A stretch of DNA of 64,000 bases from Peribacillus simplex NBRC 15720 = DSM 1321 (GCF_002243645.1 NZ_CP017704.1:2560001-2624000); one strand, 5' to 3'. Counted from the first letter of the stretch, positions 42,402-51,902 are shown. Numbers and translations: made by a program. Notes: generated by a model not told the origin, from the letters alone.

Positions 42402-43613
42402 TTGGGTTATTATGATCAGAATGATGGGAACCAAAATAAACGGAAAAAAAGCCATACGAGCTATTTTCTAGCAGGCTTGGGGGGCGTCATCATCGGGGCC
42501 TTACTTATGTTACCGGGAAGCGGGCTGTTAAATAACGATGATAACGAAATTACAACGGAAAAATCAACGGGGAGTGAGTCCACGGAGCAGGCCCAGCAAA
42601 ACCTTACTGTTGATGTAACAAGTGCCGTCACCAATGCCGTTGATAAAGCCAGCGACGCGGTGGTCGGCATCACTAACATTCAGGAAACGAACTTCTGGAG
42701 TCAAGAGAGCAACGCCGAGGACAGTTCTGCAGAAGCCGGCACTGGTTCTGGAGTCGTCTACAAAAAAGATGGCGGCAAGGCCTATATCGTCACGAATAAT
42801 CACGTCATTGAAGGCGCTAATGAACTGGAAGTGACATTAAGTGATGGCACTAAATTGCCAGCAGAACTGCAAGGTAGTGACCCATGGACAGATTTAGCCG
42901 TCATTGTCGTTAATGGTGATAAAATCAAAACCATTGCTGAATTCGGAAAATCCGGCAAATTGAAACCTGGGGAGCCCGTAATTGCCATTGGTAATCCATT
43001 AGGCCTTCAATTCTCTGGATCGATTACACAAGGGATCATCTCAGGTTTGGAGCGTACGATAGAGGTGGATATCAATGAGGACGGACAAGTGGATTGGAAT
43101 GCGGAGGTCATCCAGACCGATGCGGCGATTAATCCAGGTAACAGCGGGGGGGCACTCGTTAATATGTCAGGGCAGGTCATCGGAATAAATTCGATGAAGA
43201 TTGCAGAAAATGCAGTGGAAGGAATCGGTCTTTCCATCCCAATCGATTCAGTTATACCGATTATTAATGATATAGAGGAATTTGGTGAAGTGAAACGTGC
43301 TTTCTTGGGTGTGAACTTGGCATCTGTAGAGGAAATTTCCCAATATCATCAACAAAATACATTAAAGTTGCCAAGGAAAGTTACTTCTGGCGTTGCAATA
43401 ACAGGCGTTCAAAGCAACTCTCCAGCATCCAAAGCAGGATTGAAGGAGTTTGACGTCGTTGTTGGAATGGATAATGAAAAAATCCATGACGTCGTGGAAT
43501 TACGAAAATACCTTTACAATGAAAAGAAAATCGGTGATAAAGTTAAAATCATTTATTACCGTGACGGTAAGAAAGAAACTACGGAAGTCACACTTTCAAG
43601 CAGTGAAATTTAA
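42402..43613 (+). CDS. htrC: HtrA-type serine protease (HtrC/YycK)
   Basis: A 403-residue membrane-anchored trypsin-like protease with one C-terminal PDZ domain. An N-terminal membrane helix (about 22-40) is followed by a low-complexity linker. The catalytic triad is visible: His in TNNHVIEGANE, Asp in DPWTDLAVIVV and Ser in NPGNSGGALVN. The PDZ domain includes GVAITGVQSNSPASKAGL. The start is TTG 42402; GAGAGG and GGGGCGG lie upstream at slightly unusual spacing, so an alternative start cannot be excluded. It sits after walJ as in B. subtilis. Confidence 0.95.
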   Translation: MGYYDQNDGNQNKRKKSHTSYFLAGLGGVIIGALLMLPGSGLLNNDDNEITTEKSTGSESTEQAQQNLTVDVTSAVTNAVDKASDAVVGITNIQETNFWSQESNAEDSSAEAGTGSGVVYKKDGGKAYIVTNNHVIEGANELEVTLSDGTKLPAELQGSDPWTDLAVIVVNGDKIKTIAEFGKSGKLKPGEPVIAIGNPLGLQFSGSITQGIISGLERTIEVDINEDGQVDWNAEVIQTDAAINPGNSGGALVNMSGQVIGINSMKIAENAVEGIGLSIPIDSVIPIINDIEEFGEVKRAFLGVNLASVEEISQYHQQNTLKLPRKVTSGVAITGVQSNSPASKAGLKEFDVVVGMDNEKIHDVVELRKYLYNEKKIGDKVKIIYYRDGKKETTEVTLSSSEI

Positions 43614-43619
43614 AACACA

Positions 43620-43662
43620 AAAGGACAGGGGGCAGAAAATGCTTCCTGTCCTTTCGATTTCC
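43620..43662 (+). terminator. Probable terminator after htrC
   Basis: AAAGGACAGG (43620-43629) pairs with CCTGTCCTTT (43645-43654); a GC-rich inner loop and a weak T tail (CGATTTCCTT) follow. Confidence 0.6.
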
Positions 43663-43788
43663 TTGCGATTTTCTTATTTTTTGTTACGATTACCTGTGGA
43701 TATATACTGAAATTAAAGATTTCAAGTAACTTGTGGATAATTGGGAATAGAAGTATGGGAATAATGAGTGGGAAAGGAGATATGAAAG

Positions 43789-43950
43789 ATGAAATTATAT
43801 TGCTGTCAGGAACACGTGGACATGGCGCTGGATGAAGTGGTATACGAATGTGAAACCTATCCGGTTTTAACGCTGGTTCCCGAAGAAAATCAGTTATCAA
43901 CAACCTGTGAATATTGTCGAAACGTGGCAGTATATCTAGTAGGGAACTAA
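43789..43950 (+). CDS. CxxH/CxxC small protein (putative zinc-binding)
   Basis: A 53-residue protein beginning MKLYCCQEHVDMALDEVVYE with a CCxxH motif (Cys-Gln-Glu-His) and later CEYC, the pattern of the CxxH/CxxC protein family found near walRK and rlmH in Bacillus. Four ligands of this kind usually bind one zinc ion. AAAGGAG lies about 11 bases before ATG 43789. The function of the family is unknown. DnaA boxes flank it on both sides. Confidence 0.85.
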   Translation: MKLYCCQEHVDMALDEVVYECETYPVLTLVPEENQLSTTCEYCRNVAVYLVGN

Positions 43951-43965
43951 TATTCCCATACAAGA

Positions 43966-44008
43966 TGTGGATAGTTTTTGTGGATATGTGGATAACTTTT
44001 GTGGATAA
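43966..44008 (+). other. DnaA-box cluster (four boxes in 43 bp)
   Basis: Four same-orientation boxes are packed behind the CxxH/CxxC gene: TGTGGATAG (43966-43974), TGTGGATAT (43979-43987), and perfect TGTGGATAA at 43987-43995 and 44000-44008. A further perfect box lies at 43732-43740 just before that gene. The remainder of the 391-bp gap to rlmH holds a terminator and no gene. In B. subtilis a DnaA-binding cluster is known near yydA (rlmH). Confidence 0.85.
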
Positions 44009-44183
44009 CATGTTTGTAACCTGTTCTTAACCTGTTCTTAACATTTTCCGAAGAATAAAGCGGAGGGTGGAAGGGTTTAGATTCAAGCTTTTGGATGTAC
44101 GAATAATCAATCATAATTCTTTATCGGATCTGAACTATGTCCAGAGCAATTTCTTCAATAAGCATTAAAAAATAATGAAGGTT

Positions 44184-44218
44184 ACCGTTGCCGCTTTCAG
44201 GGGCAGCGGTTTTTATTT
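44184..44218 (+). terminator. Intrinsic terminator upstream of rlmH
   Basis: ACCGTTGCC (44184-44192) pairs with GGCAGCGGT (44202-44210), one T-G pair, followed by TTTTATTTT. It lies 230 bp behind the CxxH/CxxC gene. Confidence 0.75.
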
Positions 44219-44341
44219 TAAAAGCATTAAAAATTGGAAAGGATATGCTTGTTTTGCTTATAGGTCACTGTAAGGTATGATAATAGGTAGGCAAATCCAA
44301 CAATTGATAGTAAAAAACATAAAGAAAGCTAGAGGACTTAT

Positions 44342-44821
44342 ATGAAAATAACGATTATTACTGTTGGCAAGCTAAAGGAAAAATACTTAAAGCAAGGAAT
44401 TGCTGAATATACAAAAAGGTTAAGCGCCTATGCTAATATAGAACTTGTCGAAGTACCGGATGAAAAAGCTCCGGAGAACCTGAGTGCAGCGGACATGGAC
44501 ATTGTAAAGCAAAAGGAGGGTGAACGAATCCTGGCGAAAGTCAGCCCGGACACCTACGTAATAACGCTTGAGATCAATGGAAAACAGCTTACTTCAGAGC
44601 AGCTGGCCACTCATATGGATCAGCTCGCCACTTATGGAAAGAGCAAAATTGCCTTTATTATTGGCGGGTCGCTTGGGCTTGGCACTGAGGTGTTATCAAG
44701 AAGTGATTATGCCCTTTCCTTCTCGAAAATGACCTTTCCGCATCAATTAATGAAACTGGTTCTAGTGGAGCAAATATATCGGGCTTTTCGGATAAATAGA
44801 AATGAACCATATCATAAATGA
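44342..44821 (+). CDS. rlmH: 23S rRNA pseudouridine-1915 N3-methyltransferase RlmH
   Basis: SPOUT-class methyltransferase acting on helix 69 of 23S rRNA. The 159-residue product is full length: [20 protein letters not shown] at the start, the SAM-binding knot region [10 protein letters not shown], and the C-terminal family end [23 protein letters not shown] precedes ATG 44342. B. subtilis calls this gene yydA, in the same neighbourhood. Confidence 0.98.
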   Translation: MKITIITVGKLKEKYLKQGIAEYTKRLSAYANIELVEVPDEKAPENLSAADMDIVKQKEGERILAKVSPDTYVITLEINGKQLTSEQLATHMDQLATYGKSKIAFIIGGSLGLGTEVLSRSDYALSFSKMTFPHQLMKLVLVEQIYRAFRINRNEPYHK

Positions 44822-44902
44822 ATGAACTAATTCCGGGGGAATTCCCCGTAAGGTTAATGTGTTAAAATATTAAATCTTAATGTAATGAAAAGAGGGTAAC
44901 GA

Positions 44903-45970
44903 ATGAATAAAGAGTCCATTTATGGTTTAACATTCGAACAATTGACAGCATGGCTTTTGGACCATGGCCATAAAAAATTCAGAGCTTCTCAAGTCTGGGA
45001 GTGGCTTTATAGAACACGTGTGACGAATTTCTCTGAAATGACAGATGTTAATAAAGAGTGCATAAAATTACTTGAAGAGCACTTTGTCATCCAGACTTTG
45101 ACTGAGCAAGTTAAGCAAGAATCAGCAGATGGTACGATCAAGTTCTTGTTTAAATTACAGGATGGAAACCTTATCGAAACGGTTATGATGAGACATAAAT
45201 ACGGAATTTCGGTTTGTGTCACCACCCAAGTGGGCTGCAATATTGGCTGCAGTTTCTGTGCCAGTGGATTATTGGCCAAAAGCCGTGATTTATCCAGCGG
45301 GGAAATAGTGGAACAAATCATGAACGTTCAACTGCATCTGGATAAATTGGAACAAGAGGATGTTGTAAGCCATGTTGTTGTAATGGGTATTGGTGAGCCG
45401 TTCGATAACTTTGAAAATATGATAGACTTTTTGAAGGTGCTCATGGACCATAAGGGTCTTGCTATCGCTGCTAGGCGGATTACTGTTTCGACGAGCGGTC
45501 TTGCCAATAAGATTTATGAATTCACCGATACCCAATTACAGGTGAATCTGGCTATCTCATTACATGCGCCGAATAATGAACTAAGGACACGAATCATGAA
45601 AATAAACCGAGGTATTCCGATAGAAAAATTAATGAAATCTCTTGATTATTATTTAGAGAAAACGAATAGGAGAATTACGATTGAATATATCCTATTGAAG
45701 GATGTCAATGACCATCAAGAAGAAGCCGAGCAACTCGCCAACCTTCTTGATGACAAAAAACATCGGCTCTATGTCAACCTGATTCCATATAATCCTGTAG
45801 ATGAGCATAGTCAATACCAAAGAAGTGAAAAAGAGTCCGTTCTCTCGTTTTATGATACTCTGAAAAAGAGAGGCGTAAATTGTAAAATCCGCCAAGAACA
45901 TGGAACAGATATTGATGCGGCTTGCGGCCAGCTTAGAAGCAAACAAATCAAGAAAGCTGAAGCCCAGTAA
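44903..45970 (+). CDS. rlmN: RlmN-family radical SAM rRNA methyltransferase (probable extra copy)
   Basis: A 355-residue member of the RlmN/Cfr family, which methylates A2503 of 23S rRNA. The radical SAM cluster motif is CNIGCSFC (CxxxCxxC, about residue 112), and the essential second cysteine is in [10 protein letters not shown] near the end. The N-terminal helical part ([18 protein letters not shown]) is of the RlmN type. The sequence is closer to Bacillus RlmN than to staphylococcal Cfr, but differs at [12 protein letters not shown] where RlmN has CASTLGGLKRNL. Main Bacillus rlmN lies far away (yloN position), so this is likely a paralogue. Its exact target is not certain. Confidence 0.85.
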   Translation: MNKESIYGLTFEQLTAWLLDHGHKKFRASQVWEWLYRTRVTNFSEMTDVNKECIKLLEEHFVIQTLTEQVKQESADGTIKFLFKLQDGNLIETVMMRHKYGISVCVTTQVGCNIGCSFCASGLLAKSRDLSSGEIVEQIMNVQLHLDKLEQEDVVSHVVVMGIGEPFDNFENMIDFLKVLMDHKGLAIAARRITVSTSGLANKIYEFTDTQLQVNLAISLHAPNNELRTRIMKINRGIPIEKLMKSLDYYLEKTNRRITIEYILLKDVNDHQEEAEQLANLLDDKKHRLYVNLIPYNPVDEHSQYQRSEKESVLSFYDTLKKRGVNCKIRQEHGTDIDAACGQLRSKQIKKAEAQ

Positions 45971-45986
45971 TTCACTAAAAGAAAAC

Positions 45987-46023
45987 AACAAAAAGAGGTC
46001 GCATATTTCGCGGCCTCTTTTGG
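45987..46023. terminator. Bidirectional terminator between rlmN-like and hmoA-like genes
   Basis: AAAAGAGGTCGC (45991-46002) pairs with GCGGCCTCTTTT (46010-46021), 12 bp with one T-G pair, flanked by A and T runs. It can serve both convergent genes. Confidence 0.85.
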
Positions 46024-46033
46024 CGTGATTTTA

Positions 46034-46366
46034 TTATTTAGCTATTTCCTTTACCGAGGCGACTTCATACGTTGTAAGCTCACTGCCTAGAATTGGAGAT
46101 TCCTTTTTTGCTTCACCGGAACCTGGCTCAGGTCGTTTATGTGCAGCTTTGAATGCATCGCTATTTCTCCAAGCAGTAAAGTTATCAAGGTTTTCCCAGT
46201 ACATATTAACGCTCAGTTCATCGTGGTCCGACAAATTCTGCGTTAATAATACTTCAACTTTTACGAAGCCTTCCGTAGTATCAAGTGGACCTGGTGCAGT
46301 AAATCCTGGGGCCATGACTGCACCCATTCCTTTTTTGACTCTGATTCTATTCGTTACGATTATCAT
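46034..46366 (-). CDS. hmoA: Haem-degrading monooxygenase, IsdG/HmoA family
   Basis: A 110-residue ABM-fold protein. It begins MIIVTNRIRVKKGMG, with the Asn at position 6 expected for IsdG-type enzymes, followed by VEVLLTQN, MYWENLDNFTAW and the His-bearing FKAAHKRPEPG. These fit B. subtilis HmoA, which opens haem to release iron. AAGGAG lies about ten bases before ATG 46366. No Fur box is evident upstream. Single gene, convergent with the RlmN-family gene. Confidence 0.85.
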   Translation of the reverse strand: MIIVTNRIRVKKGMGAVMAPGFTAPGPLDTTEGFVKVEVLLTQNLSDHDELSVNMYWENLDNFTAWRNSDAFKAAHKRPEPGSGEAKKESPILGSELTTYEVASVKEIAK

Positions 46367-46662
46367 AAATCAGCACTCCTTTTGGACATCGGTTTAGAAG
46401 CTACACCCTATTTCGGCTTATATATCATACATATTTTAGCATATTGAAAGAAGCAGGGTCCATTTTGATTTACTCAGATCATGATATCCTGATGACCATT
46501 GTTTTAACGAAGACGGACGTTTCATTATATTGAAATAAGACAATTGAATTTGGTTATTACAAGGTTTATCGGTGCATATCGCGTATAATAGAACCTTGTA
46601 TAAGGAAATTACGATTATGGAAACAATAAAGCAACATACTAAACAACAAAAGAGGCTGTTAT

Positions 46663-48111
46663 ATGAATGAATTAAATTTTACTGATTATACATTAAGCGA
46701 AGAAATTGTAAGGGCATTAGAAAGCTTGGGATATCAACGTCCAACCGAAGTACAGCGTGAAGTGATTCCAGTGGCCCTGAAAAAGCGGGATCTTGTCGTT
46801 AAATCCCAAACAGGAAGTGGCAAGACCGCTTCATTCGGCATACCGATCTGCGAAATGGTCGATTGGGAAGAGAATAAGCCTCAGGCGCTTATTTTAACAC
46901 CGACACGTGAGCTTGCTGTACAGGTAAAAGAAGATATTACGAATATAGGCAGATTTAAAAGGATAAAGGCTACTGCGGTTTATGGAAAACATCCATTCGC
47001 ACTGCAAAAAGCGGAATTGAAACAAAAAAGCCATGTAGTCGTTGGAACCCCGGGGCGTGTTCTGGATCATATCGAGAAAGGGACATTCGCCTTGGAACGC
47101 TTAACTCATTTAGTTATTGATGAAGCGGATGAAATGCTGAATATGGGCTTCATTGAACAAGTGGAAGCGATTATTAAAGAGCTTCCGAAAGATAGAGTAA
47201 CCATGCTGTTCTCTGCTACGTTACCTGAAAGTATAAAAAAGCTATGCAAGCAATATATGAAAGATCCTTTGGATATTGAAATCAAAGCAAAGGGCTTAAC
47301 GACGGAGAAAATTGAACATGCTCTTATCGAAGTGAAAGAAGATGATAAGTTTTCCCTGCTTAGAGACGTCACCATCACGGAAAACCCCGATAGCTGCATC
47401 ATTTTCTGTCGGACGAAAGATAGGGTAGACCAAGTATGCGAACAGCTGCTGGAACTGGAATATCCGTGTGATATGATTCACGGCGGCATGCTTCAGGAAG
47501 ATCGCCTTGCGGTGATGAATGAATTCAGAAGAGGTGAATTCCGCTATTTGGTTGCGACAGATGTTGCTGCACGTGGAATTGACATCGACAATATAACTCA
47601 TGTGATTAACTATGACCTGCCATTGGAAAAGGAAAGTTACGTACATCGGACAGGAAGAACGGGCCGTGCCGGCAAAAAAGGAAAAGCCATTACTTTTGTG
47701 ACGCCGTACGAAGACAAATTCCTTACTGAGATTCAAGGCTATATCGGTTTTGAAATCCCTAAGATGACTGTTCCTTCAAAAGAGGAAGTCTCCAATAAAA
47801 AAATGGAATTCGAAGCGAAACTGGAAGCTCGTCCAAAGATCAAAAAAGATAAAAGTGAACAATTGAATAAACAAATCATGAAGCTGTATTTTAATGGCGG
47901 CAAGAAAAAGAAAATCAGGGCTGTGGATTTTGTCGGAACCATCGCAAAGATTGATGGAGTGAATGCAGAGGACATCGGGATCATTACGATCCAGGATAAT
48001 GTTTCTTATGTGGAAATATTGAATGAAAAAGGACCGCTTGTCTTGAAAGTGATGAAAAATACGAAAGTAAAAGGCAAACTTTTGAAGGTTTCAGAGGCCT
48101 TTAAGAACTAA
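46663..48111 (+). CDS. dbpA: ATP-dependent RNA helicase DbpA (YxiN type)
   Basis: DEAD-box helicase that acts in 50S subunit assembly through hairpin 92 of 23S rRNA. The 482-residue protein has the Q motif (GYQRPTEVQ), [24 protein letters not shown] ([13 protein letters not shown]), [13 protein letters not shown] and [12 protein letters not shown]-terminal DbpA RNA-binding domain (about 400-475, including [15 protein letters not shown]) decides the subfamily. ATG 46663 is preceded by AGAGGC. Monocistronic, with a strong terminator. Confidence 0.96.
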   Translation: MNELNFTDYTLSEEIVRALESLGYQRPTEVQREVIPVALKKRDLVVKSQTGSGKTASFGIPICEMVDWEENKPQALILTPTRELAVQVKEDITNIGRFKRIKATAVYGKHPFALQKAELKQKSHVVVGTPGRVLDHIEKGTFALERLTHLVIDEADEMLNMGFIEQVEAIIKELPKDRVTMLFSATLPESIKKLCKQYMKDPLDIEIKAKGLTTEKIEHALIEVKEDDKFSLLRDVTITENPDSCIIFCRTKDRVDQVCEQLLELEYPCDMIHGGMLQEDRLAVMNEFRRGEFRYLVATDVAARGIDIDNITHVINYDLPLEKESYVHRTGRTGRAGKKGKAITFVTPYEDKFLTEIQGYIGFEIPKMTVPSKEEVSNKKMEFEAKLEARPKIKKDKSEQLNKQIMKLYFNGGKKKKIRAVDFVGTIAKIDGVNAEDIGIITIQDNVSYVEILNEKGPLVLKVMKNTKVKGKLLKVSEAFKN

Positions 48112-48121
48112 AGATGTTGAA

Positions 48122-48169
48122 TAAAAAGAAGCGGGAAGACCGAAAATTGGTCTTTTCGCTTCTTTTTTT
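48122..48169 (+). terminator. Intrinsic terminator after dbpA
   Basis: A long stem of about 19 bp (48123-48141 with 48149-48167), with G-T pairs in the middle, followed by T residues. Confidence 0.9.
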
Positions 48170-48181
48170 ATTTGTTTTATT

Positions 48182-48212
48182 CTCGTCCCCAGTGTTTTAA
48201 AACTAGGGACGA
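48182..48212. repeat. Inverted repeat in front of the 20-bp repeat array
   Basis: CTCGTCCC (48182-48189) and GGGACGAG (48205-48212) form the arms; the inner AGT...ACT also pairs. There is no T tract, so it is not an obvious terminator. The second arm ends two bases before the repeat array. Confidence 0.65.
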
Positions 48213-48214
48213 GA

Positions 48215-48375
48215 ATAATTCGACCTCCCCGGAAATAATTCGACTTACACCAAGATAATTCGACCTCTCCGGAAATAATTCGACCTACACCAGGATAACT
48301 CGACCCACCCGGAAATAATTCGACCTAAACCAAGATAATTCGACCTCCCCCCGAAATAATCCGTCCGCACTGGAA
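48215..48375. repeat. Array of eight alternating 20-bp direct repeats
   Basis: Eight units of 20 bp (one of 21) all start ATAAT(T)CGAC-like. Two types alternate: A units end CTCCCCGGAA or near (1, 3, 5, 7) and B units end CTACACCAAG or near (2, 4, 6). The true period is therefore 40 bp. Unit starts are 48215, 48235, 48255, 48275, 48295, 48315, 48335 and 48356; the last unit is the most diverged. The units contain stops in several frames and 40 is not a multiple of three, so the array is not coding. Confidence 0.9.
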
Positions 48376-48421
48376 TCACTTTTTTGTTTTATGAGGATGT
48401 GGGATTCTTTTTCTGAATTCT

Positions 48422-48447
48422 GTTTATCCGTCAAAATAGAGTGGTAT
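48422..48447 (+). promoter_or_regulatory. Sigma-B-like promoter of katE
   Basis: GTTTAT (48422-48427) and TGGTAT (48442-48447) are 14 bases apart; the sigma-B consensus is GTTTAA, 13-15 bases, GGGTAT, so each box has five of six bases. It lies about 80 bases before the katE start. Sigma-B control of katE is known in B. subtilis. Confidence 0.65.
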
Positions 48448-48529
48448 ATGAGGAAGGATAACGCAATTATTTCGAATAAAGTAAATACATACAACACGAT
48501 TTAATCTGAATTCTTAGACATGGAGGGGA

Positions 48530-50608
48530 ATGAGTGGAATGACGAAAGAAAATGAAAGCGGAAGAATCGATGAGCAAAGTAAGCAGCGACAGTTGGATCA
48601 ATATCGAGTGGACGATAATGGGAAAAAGATGACGACTAACCAAGGTTTGCGTATTTCTGAGGATGAGCATTCTTTGAAAGCGGGAACCCGTGGTCCAACT
48701 TTAATGGAGGATTTTCATTTCCGTGAAAAAATGACTCATTTTGACCATGAGCGTATTCCTGAGCGGATTGTCCATGCCCGTGGATCTGGAGCACATGGAT
48801 ATTTTCAGGTATATGAACCGATGGGCGAATTTACAAAAGCCAAGTTTCTTCAAGACCCTTCAGTCAAGACACCAGTATTCGTTCGTTATTCCACGGTAGC
48901 AGGTTCCCGCGGATCGGCAGACTCGGTCCGTGATGTAAGAGGGTTTTCTACAAAGTTTTATACTGAGGAAGGAAACTATGATTTGGTCGGAAATAATATT
49001 CCGGTATTTTTTATTCAGGATGCCATTAAGTTCCCGGATTTAATCCATGCGGTTAAACCGGAGCCTCATAATGAAATACCTCAGGCTGCGTCTGCCCATG
49101 ATACTTTTTGGGATTTCGTCGCCAACAATGAAGAAACGGCTCATATGATCATGTGGCATCTTTCTGATAGGGCCATACCGAGAAGCTTCCGGATGATGGA
49201 AGGTTTTGGTGTCCACACATTCCGTTTTGTAAATGAACAAGGCGTGTCCCATTTCGTTAAATTCCATTGGAAGCCTGTACTGGGAGTTAAATCCCTTGTT
49301 TGGGATGAGGCACAGAAAATTGCAGGGAAGAATCCTGATTTTCACCGCCAAGATCTGTGGGAAGCGATAGATACCGGAAATTATCCTGAATTTGAATTTG
49401 GCGTGCAAATGATTAAGGAAGAAGATGAATTCAAATTCGATTTTGATATCCTCGATCCTACTAAACTATGGCCGGAAGAACAAATTCCGGTGAAAATAAT
49501 CGGAAAAATGGTTTTGAACCAAAATACGGATAACTTTTTTGCAGAGACGGAACAGATAGCTTTCCATCCGGGGCATGTTGTACCGGGTATTGATTTTTCA
49601 AATGATCCGCTGCTTCAGGGACGTTTATTCTCATACACCGATACCCAGCTATCCCGATTAGGAGGACCGAACTTCCATGAGCTACCGATTAATAGGACGG
49701 TTGCCCCCGTTCATAATAATCAACGCGATGGCATGCACCGAATGTCAATAAATCCAGGGCCGGTCAGCTACCATAAAAATTCCCTTGCAGGTAACTCTCC
49801 AGAACCTGCTTCGGAAGAGGAAGGCAGCTATGCACATTACCAGGAAAAAGTCGATGGCAGGAAAGTCCGTCAGCGGAGTGAAAGCTTCAAGGATCATTAC
49901 AGCCAAGCTAAACTATTTTGGAATAGCATGACGGAAGTGGAGAAGGAGCATATTATTCAGGCTTTCCACTTTGAAGTGGGAAAAGTGAAAAGTAAGGCCG
50001 TTCAGCAGCAAATTGTCGATATGTTCAGCAATGTAGATGTCGAACTGGCTAAAACGATAGCTATTGGAGTGGGAGTGAATCCTCCAGCCAACAAGAGTGA
50101 GGTCAAAATGGATTTGGCTTCTCCGGCCTTAAGCCAGGAGCAAATGAAAGTGAACACGGCGGCAACAAGAAAAGTGGCAATCTTGGCTGCAGATGGTTTT
50201 AACGGCTCAGAGGTTAATCAAGTTTTGGAATCATTTAAATCGGCAGGTATAACCGCTGAAATCATCAGTAATAATCGTGGAGTGATTACAAGTTCTGAAG
50301 GACAGCAGGTTGAGGTGAATCAGACATTCCTGACAGCCGATTCGGTACTTTTCGATGCTGTATATGTGACAGGAGGCCAGGAGAGTGCCGATGCCCTGAA
50401 GGCATCCAAGGAACCAATTTACTTTGTTGATGAAGCCTACAATCATTTCAAAGCGATTGGTGCGGGAATTGAGGGAGCCGAGATCTTGTCGAAGGCAGGC
50501 ATCGTTTCCAATGATCCAGCCGCAGGCATTGTAGCTGTTACGGATAAAAATAGTGGTTCTGCCTTTATCGAGGCAATTGCCAAGCACCGTCACTGGACAC
50601 GTGCTTGA
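48530..50608 (+). CDS. katE: Large-subunit catalase KatE (HPII type)
   Basis: Haem catalase that removes hydrogen peroxide. The 692-residue protein is the large clade-II type: a catalase core with the active-site His in VHARGSGAHGYF, Asn in GNNIPVFFIQD, and the haem-ligand Tyr in RLFSYTDTQLSRLGG. A C-terminal flavodoxin-like DJ-1/GATase domain (about 540-692, RKVAILAADGFNGSEVNQV) follows. Two ATGs (48530 and 48539) share the ribosome site GGAGGGG. Probably general-stress induced, from the sigma-B-like promoter upstream. Confidence 0.97.
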   Translation: MSGMTKENESGRIDEQSKQRQLDQYRVDDNGKKMTTNQGLRISEDEHSLKAGTRGPTLMEDFHFREKMTHFDHERIPERIVHARGSGAHGYFQVYEPMGEFTKAKFLQDPSVKTPVFVRYSTVAGSRGSADSVRDVRGFSTKFYTEEGNYDLVGNNIPVFFIQDAIKFPDLIHAVKPEPHNEIPQAASAHDTFWDFVANNEETAHMIMWHLSDRAIPRSFRMMEGFGVHTFRFVNEQGVSHFVKFHWKPVLGVKSLVWDEAQKIAGKNPDFHRQDLWEAIDTGNYPEFEFGVQMIKEEDEFKFDFDILDPTKLWPEEQIPVKIIGKMVLNQNTDNFFAETEQIAFHPGHVVPGIDFSNDPLLQGRLFSYTDTQLSRLGGPNFHELPINRTVAPVHNNQRDGMHRMSINPGPVSYHKNSLAGNSPEPASEEEGSYAHYQEKVDGRKVRQRSESFKDHYSQAKLFWNSMTEVEKEHIIQAFHFEVGKVKSKAVQQQIVDMFSNVDVELAKTIAIGVGVNPPANKSEVKMDLASPALSQEQMKVNTAATRKVAILAADGFNGSEVNQVLESFKSAGITAEIISNNRGVITSSEGQQVEVNQTFLTADSVLFDAVYVTGGQESADALKASKEPIYFVDEAYNHFKAIGAGIEGAEILSKAGIVSNDPAAGIVAVTDKNSGSAFIEAIAKHRHWTRA

Positions 50609-50615
50609 TATTTGA

Positions 50616-50649
50616 TGAAAACCCCCAGACTTGGAGTCTGGGGGTTTTT
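50616..50649. terminator. Bidirectional terminator between katE and pepT
   Basis: A perfect 14-bp stem (50618-50631 with 50635-50648) and three-base loop, with A and T runs at the ends. It serves the convergent katE and pepT genes. Confidence 0.93.
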
Positions 50650-50666
50650 CAATAGACACGTATAGC

Positions 50667-51902
50667 TTACTTTGCTTTTTCTTCAAAAAGCGATGCAATG
50701 CCAACGATCACCTTAGTGGCCAGGATCATATTATCGACGGAAATAAATTCATATTTGCCATGAAAGTTCTCCCCGCCCGTAAAGATGTTGGGTGTTGGCA
50801 GGCCCATATACGATAATTGAGATCCGTCCGTACCACCGCGTATTGGTGAGATTTTCGGTTGTATGTCGAGTTTCTCCATTGCTTCATGGGCAATATTCAC
50901 GATTTCCTTCACGGGCTCAATTTTTTCCTTCATGTTGAAGTATTGATCCTTTAATTCAAGCTGGATACGGTTGTGCCCATATTTTTCTTTTAAATCTTCG
51001 ATCACTTTTGTTAGATATTCCTTGCGCTCATTAAACTTCTGGCGGTCGAAATCCCTGATGATGTATGAAAGCTTGGTCTCTTCCACATCACCGTTAAATG
51101 AAAGCAGATGATAAAAGCCTTCGTAACCCTCCGTATATTCCGGTGCTTCTGCCACTGGGAGCTTATCATGGAATTCCATGGCGATTTTCGCCGAGTTCAC
51201 CATTTTTCCTTTAGCCGTACCAGGGTGAATATTCGTCCCTTTGATCAGGATTTTGGCCGATGCTGCATTGAAGCTCTCATATTCAAGTTCTCCAAGTGGA
51301 CCGCCGTCCACGGTGTAGGCAAATTGGGCATCAAAAGCATCTACATCAAACTTATGGGGGCCCCTGCCGATTTCTTCATCGGGAGTAAAAGCAACACGGA
51401 TTTTTCCATGCTTGATTTCCGGATGCTGTATCAAATAATCCATGGCAGTCATGATTTCGGCAATTCCAGCCTTATTATCTGCTCCCAACAGGGTTGTCCC
51501 ATCCGTTGTAATCAAGGTATGCCCTTTATAGTTCTTAAGTGAAGGAAAATCATCAGGTGAAAGAATGACCTCCAATTTTTCATGTAAAGTAAGATCTTTG
51601 CCATCATAGTTGTCAACGATTTGCGGTTTTACATCTTTTCCAGTGAAATCCGTTGCTGTATCGACATGGGCCAAGAATCCGATTGTCGGGACATCCTTAT
51701 TTGAATTGGCAGGCAAGGTTGCCATGACATATCCGTTCTGATCAATTGTCACATCATTCATCCCAATGGATTGAAGTTCCTTGACCAATGCATTTGCCAA
51801 GGTCAACTGTCCGGGTGTAGAGGGGCATGAGGGATTTTCCTCATTCGATTGGGTATCCACTTTCACATAAGAAGTGAATCTTTCAATGATTTCATTTTTC
51901 AC
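50667..51902 (-). CDS. pepT: Peptidase T (tripeptide aminopeptidase)
   Basis: M20-family dinuclear zinc aminopeptidase that removes the N-terminal residue of tripeptides in the cytoplasm. The 411-residue protein shows the metal and catalytic motifs [28 protein letters not shown] and [15 protein letters not shown], with the final ligand region [20 protein letters not shown]. Length is normal. GGAGTTG-like ribosome site and ATG 51902. Single gene, convergent with katE. Confidence 0.97.
   Translation of the reverse strand: MKNEIIERFTSYVKVDTQSNEENPSCPSTPGQLTLANALVKELQSIGMNDVTIDQNGYVMATLPANSNKDVPTIGFLAHVDTATDFTGKDVKPQIVDNYDGKDLTLHEKLEVILSPDDFPSLKNYKGHTLITTDGTTLLGADNKAGIAEIMTAMDYLIQHPEIKHGKIRVAFTPDEEIGRGPHKFDVDAFDAQFAYTVDGGPLGELEYESFNAASAKILIKGTNIHPGTAKGKMVNSAKIAMEFHDKLPVAEAPEYTEGYEGFYHLLSFNGDVEETKLSYIIRDFDRQKFNERKEYLTKVIEDLKEKYGHNRIQLELKDQYFNMKEKIEPVKEIVNIAHEAMEKLDIQPKISPIRGGTDGSQLSYMGLPTPNIFTGGENFHGKYEFISVDNMILATKVIVGIASLFEEKAK

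Noticed and set aside
44903..45970. A Cfr antibiotic-resistance gene
   Set aside because: The N-terminal region and most motifs follow Bacillus RlmN rather than Cfr, so resistance is not claimed.
46034..46366. Fur box at the start of the HmoA-like gene (ATGATAATCGTAAC)
   Set aside because: Only half a Fur site, and it is explained by the first codons of the gene.
48215..48375. Repeat array as a CRISPR
   Set aside because: Units are contiguous 20-mers without unique spacers, and no cas genes are nearby.
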